Source: Chlorocebus sabaeus (Eukaryota > Chordata > Mammalia > Primates > Cercopithecidae). From it: a stretch of 64,000 nucleotides of DNA. This document shows, piece by piece, positions 12,141 through 24,046 of this stretch (positions are counted from its first letter, which is position 1; each line of letters begins with the position of its first letter). The notes below the pieces were generated by a model. The model saw only the letters and a program-made list of their open reading frames with translations, was not told where the DNA came from and ran no database searches. Position numbers and translations under genes: made by a program. Location: the NCBI RefSeq assembly GCF_047675955.1, contig NC_132926.1:14079326-14143325 (forward strand), given 5' to 3'.

Positions 12141-12858
12141 TGAACCTGGGCTGATAAATGGGGAAGCTGTGCAGGTAAAGCCTGGGCGGGGGGATGCGCT
12201 CTCCTGCACTCTCTCCTTCAGGACAGACCAACAGTCACACCAGTACAGAGCTCAGTGTTTCTGGACTAACAGCACTTCAGAGCAGCCTCTCCAGGTTGCA
12301 AAGGTCACAGAGGTGCTGCCCATCATTACGAACCTCTAAACCTACACCTGGCCTCACAATGCGATCTTGTCTGGGAGAAGAAGTCGCATTCTCCACAAAG
12401 GGCTCACAGCACCAAGGTGCATTCTCAGGCATAAAGGTATGAAGAGATGGCCAAGGGTTATAAGAATGCACGTTTTCCATGCATCTCAAGGGTGCAAAAT
12501 AGGCACCATCCACTCCCAGCTCCTGACAGGAAAAGAAGGTCTGTAGATGCATGCTTGACATTATACATAGGGGAGGTACTCAAAAAATATTTGAGGAAGG
12601 AGAGGAGAAAGGGAAAGAGGAGGGCAAGGAGATACCAATTGGTTAGTGAATTCGCAGTCTCTCTGAAAACGCTGTGAGCTTCATGGAGTCCTTGGTCCCC
12701 TAGAGATGCCAGTTGGCTTTCAGCCTGGTTAGACAGAGGAAAAAATCTGGCTGTCTGGCACCTGGGGTGCCATCCCCAGAGATGCTGAAGTCAGGAGTTC
12801 TGAGGTGGGGCTTGAGACTTGAAGGGTTCCCCCACCATTTTTTATAAAAGTGAAAAAT
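12141..12858. other. Unique intronic sequence
   Basis: Nothing recognised; purine-rich around 12590-12640. Confidence 0.4.
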
Positions 12859-13206
12859 GGCCAGGCACGGTGGTTCATGCCTGTAATCCCAGCCCTGTGG
12901 AAGGCCAAGGAGGGTAGATTACTTGAGCCCAGGAGTTTGAGACCAGCATGGCCAACATGGTGAAACCCTGTCTCTACAAAAAATGCAAAAATTAGCCTGG
13001 CGTGGTGGCGCACGCCTTCAGTCCCAGTTACTTGTGGGGGCTGAGACAGGAGGATCGCTTGAGCCTGGGAAACAGAGGTTACAGTGAGCTGAGATTGTGA
13101 CACTGCACTCCAGCCTGGGCGACAGAGTGAGACTCTGTCTCAAAAAAAAATAAAATAAAATCAATCAACCAATCAATTAATTAATTAAATAAAAAAAGAA
13201 AAGAAA
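12859..13206 (+). mobile_element. AluJ/Sz
   Basis: Complete diverged Alu with a long degenerate tail of AAAT, CAAT and TTAA units. Confidence 0.93.
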
Positions 13207-13560
13207 AAGAAAAAACCAAAAACATACAGAAGTAACCCGCAAATACAAGTAACAAGAAACTCTTCCCTCCTCACCTACTATGCAAACCCTTAAGTTACAG
13301 GGAAGTTACTATTTCCAGTGTGCCCTCCCAGAAATGTTTTCACAGACATATCAGCAGGTACACTAACCCAGCGCACATGCATGTGCACACATAAACACGT
13401 ATACGTGCTGATCAAATACACACACGTACACTCTACTTCATTACTAAGAAAGCATCACTTATAAACAGGATTATTCTAGATGCAACCAGGAAGGTAAACA
13501 CTACCAATAAGTTATGACCCAAAGCTTTCTTTAACTTAGAATATTTATATGTACTGAAAA
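13207..13560. other. Unique sequence, CA/TG-rich in part
   Basis: A dispersed run of CACA and CGTATACG motifs lies around 13375-13430. No family assigned. Confidence 0.35.
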
Positions 13561-13566
13561 AGCTCA

Positions 13567-14007
13567 GACTTTTTTAGATATGGACTTTATTATATGACTC
13601 TCTTTTCCACATATGACAAGGAAGATAAGTGAAATGAATGAACTAAGGTATAAGATTGAGCCCCTTCTCAGTTCTGAGGCATGAGCCACCGGCAGCATTT
13701 CTTGAAAGAGAATTCTGATGATGTTTCCGTGATTCTCTTCCAAGCCACTGACAATTACTTTGAATTTTGATTCTAGCACTTTCTTGACTTCACCAGAAGA
13801 TGTCAAAGAAAATTTTTCAATAAGAACAAAGACCTGTTTGCAAATGGTTTTTCCATGGTTTTCGATGAAAACACAGAGGGGCCACAGCTATCTCGTTACC
13901 TTAACAGGAACATCATTTGTGCATGTGCAAGCAACGATAGCAATGGCCAACAGCACTGATAAGAGTATCCCACATTTGAAGATGTTAACAGGCAAAACAA
14001 GTTCACC
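13567..14007 (-). pseudogene. Unrecognised decayed open frame with hydrophobic leader
   Basis: On the minus strand one frame stays open for 147 codons except for a single TAG at 13890-13888. Codons 12-29 form a hydrophobic stretch (GILLSVLLAIAIVA, then CTCT) resembling a signal peptide or membrane segment. After the stop the frame continues with a lysine/valine-rich part: CKQVFVLIEKF, EVKKVLESKFKV, NIIRILFQEML. The motif ENHG occurs twice. No ATG begins the frame; a TAA precedes it. The spacing of the helical segments loosely resembles a saposin-like domain, but the required cysteines are absent, so I do not assign that family. It could be a relic of a secreted-protein gene or chance. Confidence 0.2.
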
Positions 14008-15064
14008 TTAAAACTGATCAATTACACTGTAGGACATATACAATTTCCCTCAGCTCACTCTCAGTTGTCTTGGGGTTGCAAACTCAGATTCCAGCATGAC
14101 CCAGGCAGGTAACCCAGTGAAGGAGGAAGGATGGACTGCAGTGAACACAAGCTTTCAAAGGGTGGTCCTGGAGCAGCAGCTATTTCAACACCATGTGGGC
14201 CAAACATTTCTATGGAACAGATAATTCCTTGAAGCCTATCTGTAAAACTCTAGTTGATGGGAGTGTATACTTTTAACTCCATTCTTTAAACATATAACCT
14301 ACTGTTCTGAATCTTGCTGAATGCTCTATCACGTATCTTGGACTCCTTTCCCTATGAGCACCTGTAGCTCTACTTTAGAGTTGTCAATATCCACAAGGCA
14401 CTCCATTGCATGGATGCCCCAAAACGTATCCACATAGTCCCCAGGGAGAGAGATTTGGGCTGTTTGCTGGGCCGGCGCTCTTACACACAAGGCTGAAGTC
14501 AGGAAGTGGCAGGGCTGCAGTTCTGAAGCATGACCCCATCGAGGAGTGGGGAAGGGGCGGACATTCTGACATCTCCAAACTGGAGAATGGCTATGTTGGT
14601 CACCCAGCTCGCGTCTTGGCAGCTCAGCATTGAGGGTTCAAGGCTTCCGGGAAGGTCAGGGGAAGGACTGGTTGTAGAGGATTCTGAATGCACCAGCTCT
14701 TCTTACGGTCAGACGATTCTGCAGCATTAGGGGAGAAGTGTGGCCAACTCTTCACCCACCTCTGACTTCCTCAATTGCAGAGCCCTGTAGGCCCCAAACC
14801 TGACTGCTGCCTGCCAACAGTCCCAAACACCCTCACTGCATCCTTCTCTCTGCTCCATGTCCCTTTTCCTCCTACAGCCCCAACCTCTTCTAGAGGTTTC
14901 CTTCTTTCAGAGGAAAGAGAAGAATGAGTGCATGTGGGATGGAGGGAGGTCTTAGCTGTATTGCCCCAGGATCAACTCCCATAACCTCTTCCCCTTCTAG
15001 CACATTCCATGCATATATGGTGGGTGCATAGAAGTAGGGGTAACAATAGTGACCTCAAGAACAA
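14008..15064. other. Mostly unique intronic sequence
   Basis: A possible very old L1 trace lies near 14380-14430 (CATTGCATGGATGCC). Short frames at 14384-14730 overlap on both strands and have no family features. Confidence 0.4.
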
Positions 15065-15225
15065 TTGATTGCCAAACACTGTGTTGAGAAAACACGAGCC
15101 AATGAATCCTCATAATTCTGAAGGTGCCTATTGTTAGCTCCATTTTATTGATAAGAAGAAAACCGACTCTCATAAAAGGTGAATGCCTTTGCCTAAGTTA
15201 CACAACTCATGAGTAGCCTCCCTCC
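15065..15225 (-). mobile_element. MIR SINE
   Basis: Reverse MIR: CCAAACACTGTGTTGAG, CTCCATTTTATTGATAAG, TGCCTAAGTTACACAACTC. Confidence 0.75.
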
Positions 15226-15453
15226 ACAGAACATCTCAGTTTTTCAAGGACTTCTTCCAAGGGGATGTTGCTCAGACAGCACAAGGAAACCAGAAGTTTC
15301 TTTCCTAGACAGTGCAGGTCCCAAGCCAACTGCCGAGACCCTCCTGTCCAATGCATTGCTGCATTCCTGGTGAGTGAGGGTGGCAGGGGAATGGGACCAT
15401 TTCTTTTAGTAATCTTTTTTGGAATTTACATTTTTAACCAAAGCCACAGCTGC

Positions 15454-15747
15454 TTTTTTTTTTTTTTTGAGACAGGGTCTCACACTGTCACCCAGCCTGG
15501 AATACAGTGGTGTGATCTCGGCTCACTGCAGCCTCCACCTCCCAGGTTCAAGCGATTCTCGTGCCTCAGCCTCCCAAGTAGCTGGGATTACAGGCGCCAC
15601 CATGCCTGGCTAATTTTTGTATTTTTAGTAGAGACAGGGTTTCACCATGTTGGCCAGGCCGGTCTCAAACACCTGACCTCAGGTGATCCGCCTGCCTCCG
15701 CCTCCCAAAGTGTTAGGATTACAGGTGTGAGCTACCACGCCCGGCCA
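15454..15747 (-). mobile_element. AluS
   Basis: Complete reverse Alu. Target-site duplication AAAGCCACAGCT at 15440-15451 and 15748-15759. Confidence 0.96.
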
Positions 15748-15759
15748 AAAGCCACAGCT

Positions 15760-16726
15760 TTTAAGTAATACTGCTTTCTATCATTTCACTTTCCCCTTTA
15801 TCTTTCTACCCTTTGAATCACTGTTTTGCTCATTCCTTCCATTTTCATGCGCTGACCTCTCTGGCAGGGGAAGAAGCAAGGCATGCTTTCCTAAACTCTC
15901 TCATTCCAGCGGGTCCAGGAATTTGCAGAACCTGGCAAAAAGTTCTACCTCCAGGTTCATTAGCATGGCTTGTTAATTATAAACACTCCCCTTCCTCCCA
16001 AACGCCTAAAACAGCAGATTAAGTTTTAACTTTTGCTGGCAGGACACCTGCTTCGGACATTCCTTCTCCCCTCACCTCCTAGGATTTACAACACAAAAGT
16101 AAACATTTACACTGGTTAAGATTTACCAAAAGGAAGTGTGGTCTGGAATGCTGCCTTTGAAGTCCTGCCTCAGAAGAAGGGAACCCTTTTAAACATATAA
16201 AGTAAGAAAATAAGCTCACATTGCTTTTCCAAAGCCTCAAAGCCTTCTAGATGATATCCCACTTGGGCTCAGCATAACCAGGCTTTCTGGTTTGTCCCTT
16301 GGGCCTTGAGGGCAGCGTATGTTAAATCCTAAGAATAACACTAAACTACAGGTCTCTGCTCAAGGTAAATTGGGTTATCAGTCAGCAGGGCAATCAAGTG
16401 GTCTTCTGGAAGCTCTTGGAGAGGACTTTCTTCCTGACCGAGATATCACCAAGGGGGAAGGAAGAAACCAAGTACTTGACAGAGGGGGAGCCATGGGGCA
16501 AGACCAACTTATCAGGACGGAAAGAGCAACAACGTACACCTGTTCGTGCCAGAAAAAGCTGATTATCTCAAAGAGGTTTTTCTGCTTTATTGCAGGTGGA
16601 TGAGGGGTGGAGCCCAGACAGCCTAAGGTGGATGCCAGCTGTGCTGACTGAGGGCATAACAGATGCTTTTGCAAACAGGGGCACCAGACACTGAGGTCAT
16701 GCAAGTACTTTTGGGGAAAGGGAAGT
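15760..16726. other. Unique intronic sequence
   Basis: Nothing recognised. Confidence 0.4.
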
Positions 16727-16741
16727 GAAAAACTCCCCACA

Positions 16742-17031
16742 GGCCAGGCGCGGTGGCTTATGCTTGTAATCTCAGCACTTTGGGAGGCCGAGGCGGGTGG
16801 ATTATGAGGTCAGGAGTTCAAGACCAGCCTGGCCAATATGGTGATGAAACCCCGTCTCTACTAAAAATACAAAAATTAGCCGGGCGTGGTGGTGCGCCTG
16901 TAGTCCCAGCGACTCGGGAGGCTAAGGCAGAATTACTTGAACCTGGGAGGTGGAGGTTGCAGTGAGCTGAGATTATGCCACTGGACTCCAGCCTGGATGA
17001 CAGAGCAAGACTCCGTCTCAAAAAAAGAAAA
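16742..17031 (+). mobile_element. AluS
   Basis: Complete, with the 15-bp target-site duplication GAAAAACTCCCCACA at 16727-16741 and 17032-17046. Confidence 0.96.
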
Positions 17032-17334
17032 GAAAAACTCCCCACATCCACTCTAAGATTGTAGGTCAGTGGTAATGCTCTAAAAAAGAAAGAAGGAATG
17101 ACTACAGTTGCATGGCATTCCTATCCAATCAGACTCTTCACCCTCTAGAGATAGTGCCTCTACCACTATATACATCTATTGATCCCGATCAACCAAGAAT
17201 CTTGACCATGGGGAGCAAGTCGCAAGTGCTTGTGGTTCACCAGCAAGTGAAGAAGGGGTGCACCAGGAAACAGCATCATTCATTCTGTTCTAGCCCCTGC
17301 TGACTGCTTTACCTGATTAGCTCGCTGGTCTCTG

Positions 17335-17430
17335 TGACGGCCCAGTGAGGCAGATGTTATTATGCACACTTTGTGGGTGAGATCACTGAGGCCAGTTAAT
17401 GCTCCCAAGGCTGCAACTTATGCCAAAGCC
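17335..17430 (-). mobile_element. MIR fragment
   Basis: GTGAGGCAGATGTTATTATG, TGTGGGTGAGATCACTGAGG: reverse MIR core, diverged. Confidence 0.6.
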
Positions 17431-18049
17431 ATCCAAGAGGCAGATGTGTTAGAGGCTGCGCTGAACTTGGACTCCTAAATTGCAAAAGGCTCAGCTCTGC
17501 TTTCTGTTAGTTGGGAGACCTTGAGCAAGATACTCAACTCTGCAGGTGTTTCTGGTCCCACTCTGTGTTGAGCAGCAGCGTTTCAATGGGTTGCACATTT
17601 GAGGGAGAAGTCCACATCCACCCACGTGTTCTAACTTCCTGACCCACCCAGCTGAGTGTTCAGGATTTATCAGCGTGAATGCAACAAATTTTGGTAAGGC
17701 TTTCCCCTCACTCCCGGGTTCCCTGTAAAGTGGGGAGAATATTCCTGCCAACATGAGCTTAAATTCTCATTTGATATCCTTTCAGAGTGGAGAAAGCAGC
17801 CAACTTAATGCTATACCACACTCAGGCTTTTGTTAAGGGAATATCTACAAGCACTGGCCTTTCATTATTCAATCAAACTGAGCCCCGGCAAGGTCTCACC
17901 TTTACTTGCAGAGACAAAGCAGATGCAGAGCCCCTGGGCATTTATTCTTGCTACCTCCAGCTTCCTAGTGTCTCAAAAAGCCACAATCTCACTCAGAGGA
18001 ACACCCCGGTGCTGGTTCTAAATTTGCTCCAAGGACCATAATTGCAAAC
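17431..18049. other. Mostly unique intronic sequence
   Basis: A weak forward MIR trace at about 17500-17550 (GGGAGACCTTGAGCAAG). Nothing else recognised. Confidence 0.4.
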
Positions 18050-18155
18050 CCATTTCTCTGAACTGTGGAAGCTCAATTTCCTAACTTGCCAATTGGGGAT
18101 GAAACAATTTACCTTACAAGGTTTCAATGAAGAGCTAAGGAGACCCCAAAAGATA
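18050..18155 (+). mobile_element. MIR fragment
   Basis: GCTCAATTTCCTAACTTGCC, TTACCTTACAAGGTTTCAAT: diverged MIR core. Confidence 0.55.
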
Positions 18156-18721
18156 AGATTCTTTCCATCATAAACATTCCTGCTCTTGAGTCCTGGGCCC
18201 TAGAGCACAGTATCCGAGTGAGTCAGTATGAGACATACATGTGAAAAACAAATACAAAATACAAATCACAGGGTGAACAAATGAACCAAGAGGTAAATGA
18301 AAGAATGAAGGAAAGGAAAGGCGGAGAAGACTGGGAAGACCAATGGGGGCCCTGAGTCATGCTAAGATATTTTGGGGTTTTCTGTGAGCACTGGAGAACC
18401 ATGAGCAATTTCTGAGAAGGAGAGCAATTTGCTCTGGAAAGCCCTGTGGAAGAAAATTCCAAAAGTAGTTGCAACAAGAGATTGCTGGAAAAGGATCTTG
18501 GAGCCTGGTTACCGTTAGCTGACTGTCGCAATAACCAAAGCAAGACATGACACCTTAAATCAGACACTGGCCTGCATATGGCCAGTGCATAGTAGGGTGG
18601 GAATGAGTCAAGAGACCTCAACCACCAAAGGCTCTCAGCAGCTCTGTCCCTTCAAAAATGCAGATTTGCAAGAATAAACTTTCCCAGATGCTTATTTTTG
18701 TTCTAGGTTTCTACAAATGCG
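18156..18721. other. Unique intronic sequence
   Basis: Nothing recognised apart from an AP-1-like TGAGTCA near 18219. Confidence 0.4.
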
Positions 18722-18739
18722 AAATAAGACTATTAGGTC

Positions 18740-19046
18740 CAGCCGGGTGCGGTGGCTCACACCTGTAATCCCAGCACTTTGGGAGGCCAAGGCAGGCAGA
18801 TCATGAGGTCAGGAGTTCAAGACCAGCCTGTCCAACATGGTGAAACCCCATCTCTACTAAAAATACAAAAATTAGCTGGGCGTGGTGGCGTGTGCCTGTA
18901 ATCCCAGCTACTTGGAAGGCTGAAGCAGGAGAATTGCTTGAACCAGGACCCAGGAGGCAGAGGATGCAGTGAGCTGAGATCGTACCACTGCACTCCAACC
19001 TGGGCTACAGAGCGAGACTCCATCTAAAAACAACAACAACAACAAC
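18740..19046 (+). mobile_element. AluS with (CAA)n tail
   Basis: Complete Alu. An 18-bp target-site duplication at 18722-18739 and 19047-19064 has one mismatch. The right arm has a small local duplication (ACCAGGACCCAGG). Confidence 0.96.
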
Positions 19047-19139
19047 AAATAAGACTATCAGGTCGGTGTCCTGAGCTACTAATTCCTATCCCTATATTCA
19101 TCTTATTACCTTAAAACAAAACAAAACAAAAAATCATTG

Positions 19140-19640
19140 CTGTCCACTCACATTCATAGCAGCATTATTCACAAATAGCCGAAAGGTGAAAGCAACTCAA
19201 GGGTCCATCGACAGATGAGCAGAAAAACAAAATGTGATATCAACATACAATGGAATATGATTTGCCCTTAAAAAGGAAGGAAATTTTGACACAGGCTACA
19301 ACATGGATGAGTCTTATGTATTATTTCACACAATGCTAAGTGAAACAACCTGTCACAAAGGACAAACACTATGGGATTTCATTTATATGAGGTATCTAGA
19401 GTAGTGAAATTCATAGAGCCAGAGATAGAAGAGTAGTTTCCAGGGGCTGGGGGCAGGCTGGAATGGGGAGTTGTTTAATGGGTGTAGGGTTCCCGTGCAG
19501 GAAGATGAAAAGAGTTCAGGAGACGGATGCTGGTGATGGTTGCACAATAACAATATACTTAATGCACTAAACTCTACCGTTGAAAATGGTTAAGATGATT
19601 AATTTTATGTTATGTATATTTTACCACAATATTTTAAGAA
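19140..19640 (+). mobile_element. L1M 3' UTR
   Basis: Same old L1 3' end as at 8195-8690: CATTCATAGCAGCATTATTC, CAACATACAATGGAATATGA, CAACATGGATGAGTCTTATG, GTGATGGTTGCACAATAAC. Confidence 0.85.
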
Positions 19641-19801
19641 GGAAAAATCATTTCTCACATGGAATGCCAGTGCAAATGGGACTGCCTGTAAATGATGGAA
19701 TTCTTTGCCCCCAGACACAGCCTATCCAGGAACCTTCTCCTCCTCTTCCAGGCAACTTTTCATTATTGCTTAAAAATTCCCCTCCCCGCTGCCCCACCTG
19801 G

Positions 19802-19813
19802 TGCTGACTCAGC
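19802..19813. promoter_or_regulatory. MAF/NFE2/AP-1-type motif
   Basis: TGCTGACTCAGC matches 12 of 13 positions of the palindromic MARE and contains the antioxidant-response core TGACTCAGC. Occupancy is unknown. Confidence 0.35.
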
Positions 19814-20344
19814 TCCTGTCAGTATCTGAATGGCAGGAACCAGCCTGAGGGCAGACACTGCCACCTTCTTCTGTGTCCTAGGACACCTGGAGTTCCCAGG
19901 GACTGACAATGATGCCATCCACCACTCCACGACCCCAGCCCCTGCCAACTTCGGTGAGCATGGCCCCAAGTCCTGACTGGCATCACATGTGAGCTTGGCA
20001 GGTTCCAGAAAGCTCTCTTCATGGCAAGAAGAGCTAGGGTGGGGTACTCTGTGGGAGCTGTTGGTAGGGGCTCCTATCAGAGGGTCCCAGGGTCTGCCAT
20101 CTCAGAGGACAAGGAGGACACACATGGTCTCAATGCTGAGCACAGAATGAGGCCATGGAGGTCAGCTTGCTTCTGCCCACTTTTGCCCTTGCCAGCGACT
20201 CAAAGGAGATCAGGACAGGAACGAGGAAATGGCTCCATCTGTCCCTCCCCGCTGCAAAGAGCTGGAAAGCCTGCTCTACTGGATCCAGTCATTTATTCAG
20301 GTATTTGAACTCAGCCACTAGGTGTCCACACATTTAGGATGGTC
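19814..20344. other. Unique intronic sequence
   Basis: Nothing recognised. Confidence 0.4.
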
Positions 20345-21670
20345 ATGTCTTTTTGATGAATCACCCTATTATTGTAAAAGCTCTCTGTATGCCATGCTGA
20401 CAGCCATTCCAATATTCTTGTGATTAGTATTGGTATGGTATATCCTTCATATCCTTTTACCTGTAACCTATGTGAGTATTTATAATTAAAGTGAATCTGT
20501 TATAGGCAGGCTATACACTTGAATCTTGTTCTTTTTTTCTACTTTTTAATTAAAGTATTTAGTCCATTTACTTTCACTGAATTATTGATATAGCTGGTTT
20601 TAAGTCTACCAACTTGCCATTTGTTGTCTATTTGTCTTATCTGTTTCTTGCTTCCTTTTCCTTTCTGTTCCGCTTTAAAAAAAAAAAAATCCACAATACA
20701 CCATTATTATGTTTGCTCCAAACAGTCAACTATCTTTTAAAGAAATGAAGACATTTTTAGTTTTTTCTATTTTTGATGCTCTTAATTTCTCAAGTAGATC
20801 TAAGTTTCCACCTGATGTCACCTTCCTTCGGCCTGAAAAATTTATTTTATTTTATTTTTTGAGACAGAGTCACGCTCTGTCACCTAGGCTGGAGTGCAGC
20901 GGCACAATCTCAACTCATGGCAACCTCCACCTCCTGGGTTCAAGTGATTCTCCTGCTTCAGCCTCCTGAGTAGCTGGGACTGCAGGCACGCACCACCAGC
21001 CTGGCTAATTTTTGTATTTGTAATAGAGACAGGGTTTCCCCATGTTGGCCAGGCTGGTCTTGAACTCCTGACCTCATGATCCGCTCATCTCAGCCTCCCA
21101 AAGTGCTGGGATTACAGGCATGGGTCACCGTGCCCGGCCCTGAAAATTTTATTTTAACATTTCTTATTGTGTAACTGTGCTAGTGATACTTTCTCTAAGC
21201 AATTTATTTTATCCGAAAATGTTTGGATTTTATCCTCATTTTAAGGATAGTTGTGGTTGGATACAGAATTGTAAGTTGACAGTATTTCTCCCTTTCAGCA
21301 CCTTAGAGATGTCATTCAATGATGTCTTGGCTTGTATTGTCTCATCAGAGAAGTCTGCAGTATTCTTATTGTTCTCCTGTATATAATTTCTACTGTTCTC
21401 TTGTATGTTATTCCCTGGCTGATTTTAAGGTTTTTCTCATCTTTTGTTTTCAGCAGTTTGACTATGATGTGTCTAGGTGTGGTTTTCCGTATGATTTTCC
21501 TGGATTTACTGGGATTCTTGGATCTGTGGGTGATATTTTCATCAACTTTGGAATTTTTCAGCCATTATGTCTTCAAATATATTTCCTAATCTCTCTATCT
21601 CCTTTTTATGGGAATGCAAATACACATTTCTTAGACTGATTAATATGTCCCACAAATTGCTAAAGTCCTT
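20345..21670 (-). mobile_element. L1M, reverse orientation, split by an Alu
   Basis: T-rich reverse L1 sequence on both sides of the Alu at 20845-21138: ACCTGTAACCTATGTGAGTA, ATTTAGTCCATTTACTTTCA, then TTGACTATGATGTGTCTAGG, TTCTTGGATCTGTGGGTGAT, TTTTCAGCCATTATGTCTTC. Heavily diverged; no intact frame. I infer an L1M-age element. Confidence 0.75.
20845..21138 (-). mobile_element. AluS inserted in L1M
   Basis: Complete reverse Alu. CCTGAAAA plus a T-rich stretch recurs on both sides (20831 and about 21138) as target-site duplication. Confidence 0.94.
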
Positions 21671-21724
21671 TTTTTTTTTCAAGCTTTTTTTCCTTCTGTG
21701 CTTCAGCTTGGATACTTTTTATTT

Positions 21725-21798
21725 TATTTTAGACAGAGTCTCACTCTTTCTGTTGCCCAGGCTGGAATACAGTGGCACAATCATAGCCTTATTATGAA
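21725..21798 (-). mobile_element. Alu fragment
   Basis: GAGTCTCACTCTTTCTGTTGC and TGGAATACAGTGGCACAATC only; stops after about 70 bp. Confidence 0.75.
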
Positions 21799-21809
21799 GT
21801 TTTGACCTT

Positions 21810-21876
21810 GCAGATCTCCTGAGAGGATCTCAAATATTTCCAGTGATCACACTTTGGGAACTGCTGCTCTAGAAAA
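21810..21876 (+). mobile_element. MER5-like terminus
   Basis: ATCACACTTTGGGAACTGCT matches the 3' end of MER5-type hAT elements. Partial and diverged. Confidence 0.45.
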
Positions 21877-22008
21877 GTTCTAGGCTTCCTAGAACGGAAG
21901 GGGCTGAAAAGAGAAAAGAAAAACCTCCTGAGCTGACACTATGCAGAAATAACAAGAGGTATTAACCAATTACAACTGAACAACTGATTTAAAAGAAAAG
22001 GATATTGC

Positions 22009-22292
22009 TGGGCTGGGCACGGTGGCTCACACCTGTAATCCCAGCACTTTGGGAGGCCGAAGCAGGCGGATCACCTGAGGTCGGGAGTTTGAGACCAGCC
22101 TGACCAACACGGAGAACCCCCGTCTCTACTAAAAATACAAAATTAGCCAGGAGTGGTGGCACATGCCTGTAATCCCAGCTACTCGGGGGGCTGAGGCAGG
22201 AGAATCGCTTGAACTTGGGAGGTAGAGGTTGCAGAGGGCCAAGATCGTGTCATTGCACTCCAGCCTGGGTAACAAGAGTGAAACTTCGTCTC

Positions 22293-22323
<31 letters not shown>

Positions 22324-22326
22324 GAA
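22009..22326 (+). mobile_element. AluS with (AAAAC)n tail
   Basis: Complete. An 18-bp target-site duplication (AAAAGAAAAGGATATTGC) lies at 21991-22008 and 22327-22344. Confidence 0.96.
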
Positions 22327-22374
22327 AAAAGAAAAGGATATTGCCCTATAAGAGAAGGCAGACACTGAACCTGT

Positions 22375-22470
22375 CCCCCTTCAGGGAGTTGGAGAATGAT
22401 TTCTTGAGGAACTAACTTTTAAGCTGGGCCCTGAGAAGCATGTTAACCAGATGAAGGCAGGAAGAGGCAG
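22375..22470 (-). mobile_element. L2-like fragment
   Basis: AACTTTTAAGCTGGGCCCTG and the following AGATGAAGGCAGG fit the reverse L2 3' region. Weak. Confidence 0.4.
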
Positions 22471-23244
22471 AAGTTCTTCTTTCCCTCACTACACCTGACC
22501 TTCCTGCCTTGCTAAGGAAATTGGATTAGGCTTTAAAGAAGGATCAGAGATGGAGATTACTTTCTCCCATGACATCTCCCCTAGAAGAAGAACCTGGTTC
22601 TTCCCAGACCAAGTTGGAAATCTGCTCTGGGAAGAAAAGGGGAAGCTGTAACCTAGGGTCCTTCTGATGCTCATGGAATTAACCCCAGTAGCAGAGAAGC
22701 CCAGGTATCTCTGGGATCAGGGGGATGTCCTACCAAATATGGCACTGTATCGAGGCCCAAGTGCTGAGACTCAGGGGATGCAGGCCTGAGGACAGGGATG
22801 CAGGCCCACAGGGTGCAGCGGCCTATGGTAACCCATGTAGCAACAGAAACCCTTAGCTAACTGCCGTAATTTAAGGCAATTAGGAGCCATTCATCATCCA
22901 GATGGCTATTCGCTCTAATTGTTACTGGCTGAAGGAACTATATATAGCAGCTACCTTTCCGCTCCATTCCCAGGCCTTGTTCCTGTCTTCTGGTTGCCAG
23001 TTCTGCAAACACTCACTCTTGAAACCAGACATGCCAAGTTCCAGGAGGGACATCGGACAGACACTGCCCGTGTTCTTCTTCCCCTTCACACACCCACCTC
23101 TGGGGTGTGAAAACCCACCAGGTTCCAGCCACCATCTCACTTCAACCTCCCAGGGCCTTTGCTTTACTTGAAAAAGACTAAGCAGAGAAGAAAGTCATCC
23201 CAGGAGGATGGAAGGCAGTAGATTCTGCTCTGTTCACTGACAGT
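22471..23244. other. Unique intronic sequence
   Basis: A short direct repeat (GGGATGCAGGCC) occurs near 22775 and 22795. Nothing else recognised. Confidence 0.4.
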
Positions 23245-23485
23245 ACCGATGCCCAGCACTTACCAAACACACAGAGTCTCACACATGCTATGGGACTTAT
23301 CTCTATTAATTCACTGAGTTATCCTGGTAACCTGATGAGATTAGGTCATTTATCCCATTTTACAGACAGGAAACTGAAGCACAGAGAGGTCTTGTCACTG
23401 ACTCAAAGTCACCAAGTTAGTAAGGAGAGCAGACAGGATTAAAACCAGGGAATTTGGCTTCTAAGATCACTGCCTCTCTAGCTTT
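23245..23485 (-). mobile_element. MIR SINE
   Basis: Nearly full-length reverse MIR: TTACAGACAGGAAACTGAAG, AGTCACCAAGTTAGTAAGG, AGGATTAAAACCAGG. Confidence 0.85.
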
Positions 23486-23523
23486 GAACTGGCATGAGGA
23501 GTTGGCTTTTTAAAAAGCGTATG

Positions 23524-23815
23524 GGCTGGGTTGAGTGGTTAATGCCTATAATCCCAGCACTTTGGGAGGCCGAGCCGGTGGATCACCTGAGGTCAGGAGT
23601 TCGAAATCAACCTGGCCAACATGATGAAACACCGACTCTACTAAAAATACAAAAGTTAGCTGGGCATGGTGGCGGGCGCCTGTAATCCCAGCTACTTGGG
23701 AGGCTGAGGCACGAGAACCACTTGAATCTGGGAGGTGGCGGTTGCAGTGAGCTGAGATCGTGCTACTGCACTCCAGCCTGGGCAACAGAGCAAGAAAACT
23801 CCATCTCAAAAAAAA
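23524..23815 (+). mobile_element. AluS
   Basis: Complete; flanks AAAAAGCGTATG and AAAAAGTGTATC are the likely target-site duplication. Confidence 0.94.
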
Positions 23816-24046
23816 AAGTGTATCTATAAATTCTCAACATCACTCATCACTAGGGAAATGCAAACCAAAACCACAATGAAATACCACTTCACACCCATTA
23901 GGTTGGCTACTATTAAAAGCAAAAACAAAAACAACAGTAAGTGTTGATGATGTGGAGAAATTGGAACCCTTCTGCACTGCTAGTGGGAATGTAAAATAGT
24001 GGAAAACAGATGGCAGTTTCTCAAAAAATTAAAAATAGAATTACCA

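Noticed and set aside
15265..15768. 167-codon plus-strand frame
   Set aside because: Most of it is translation of a reverse Alu, the usual 'SPRLECSG/SSWDYR/VGQAGL' pattern.
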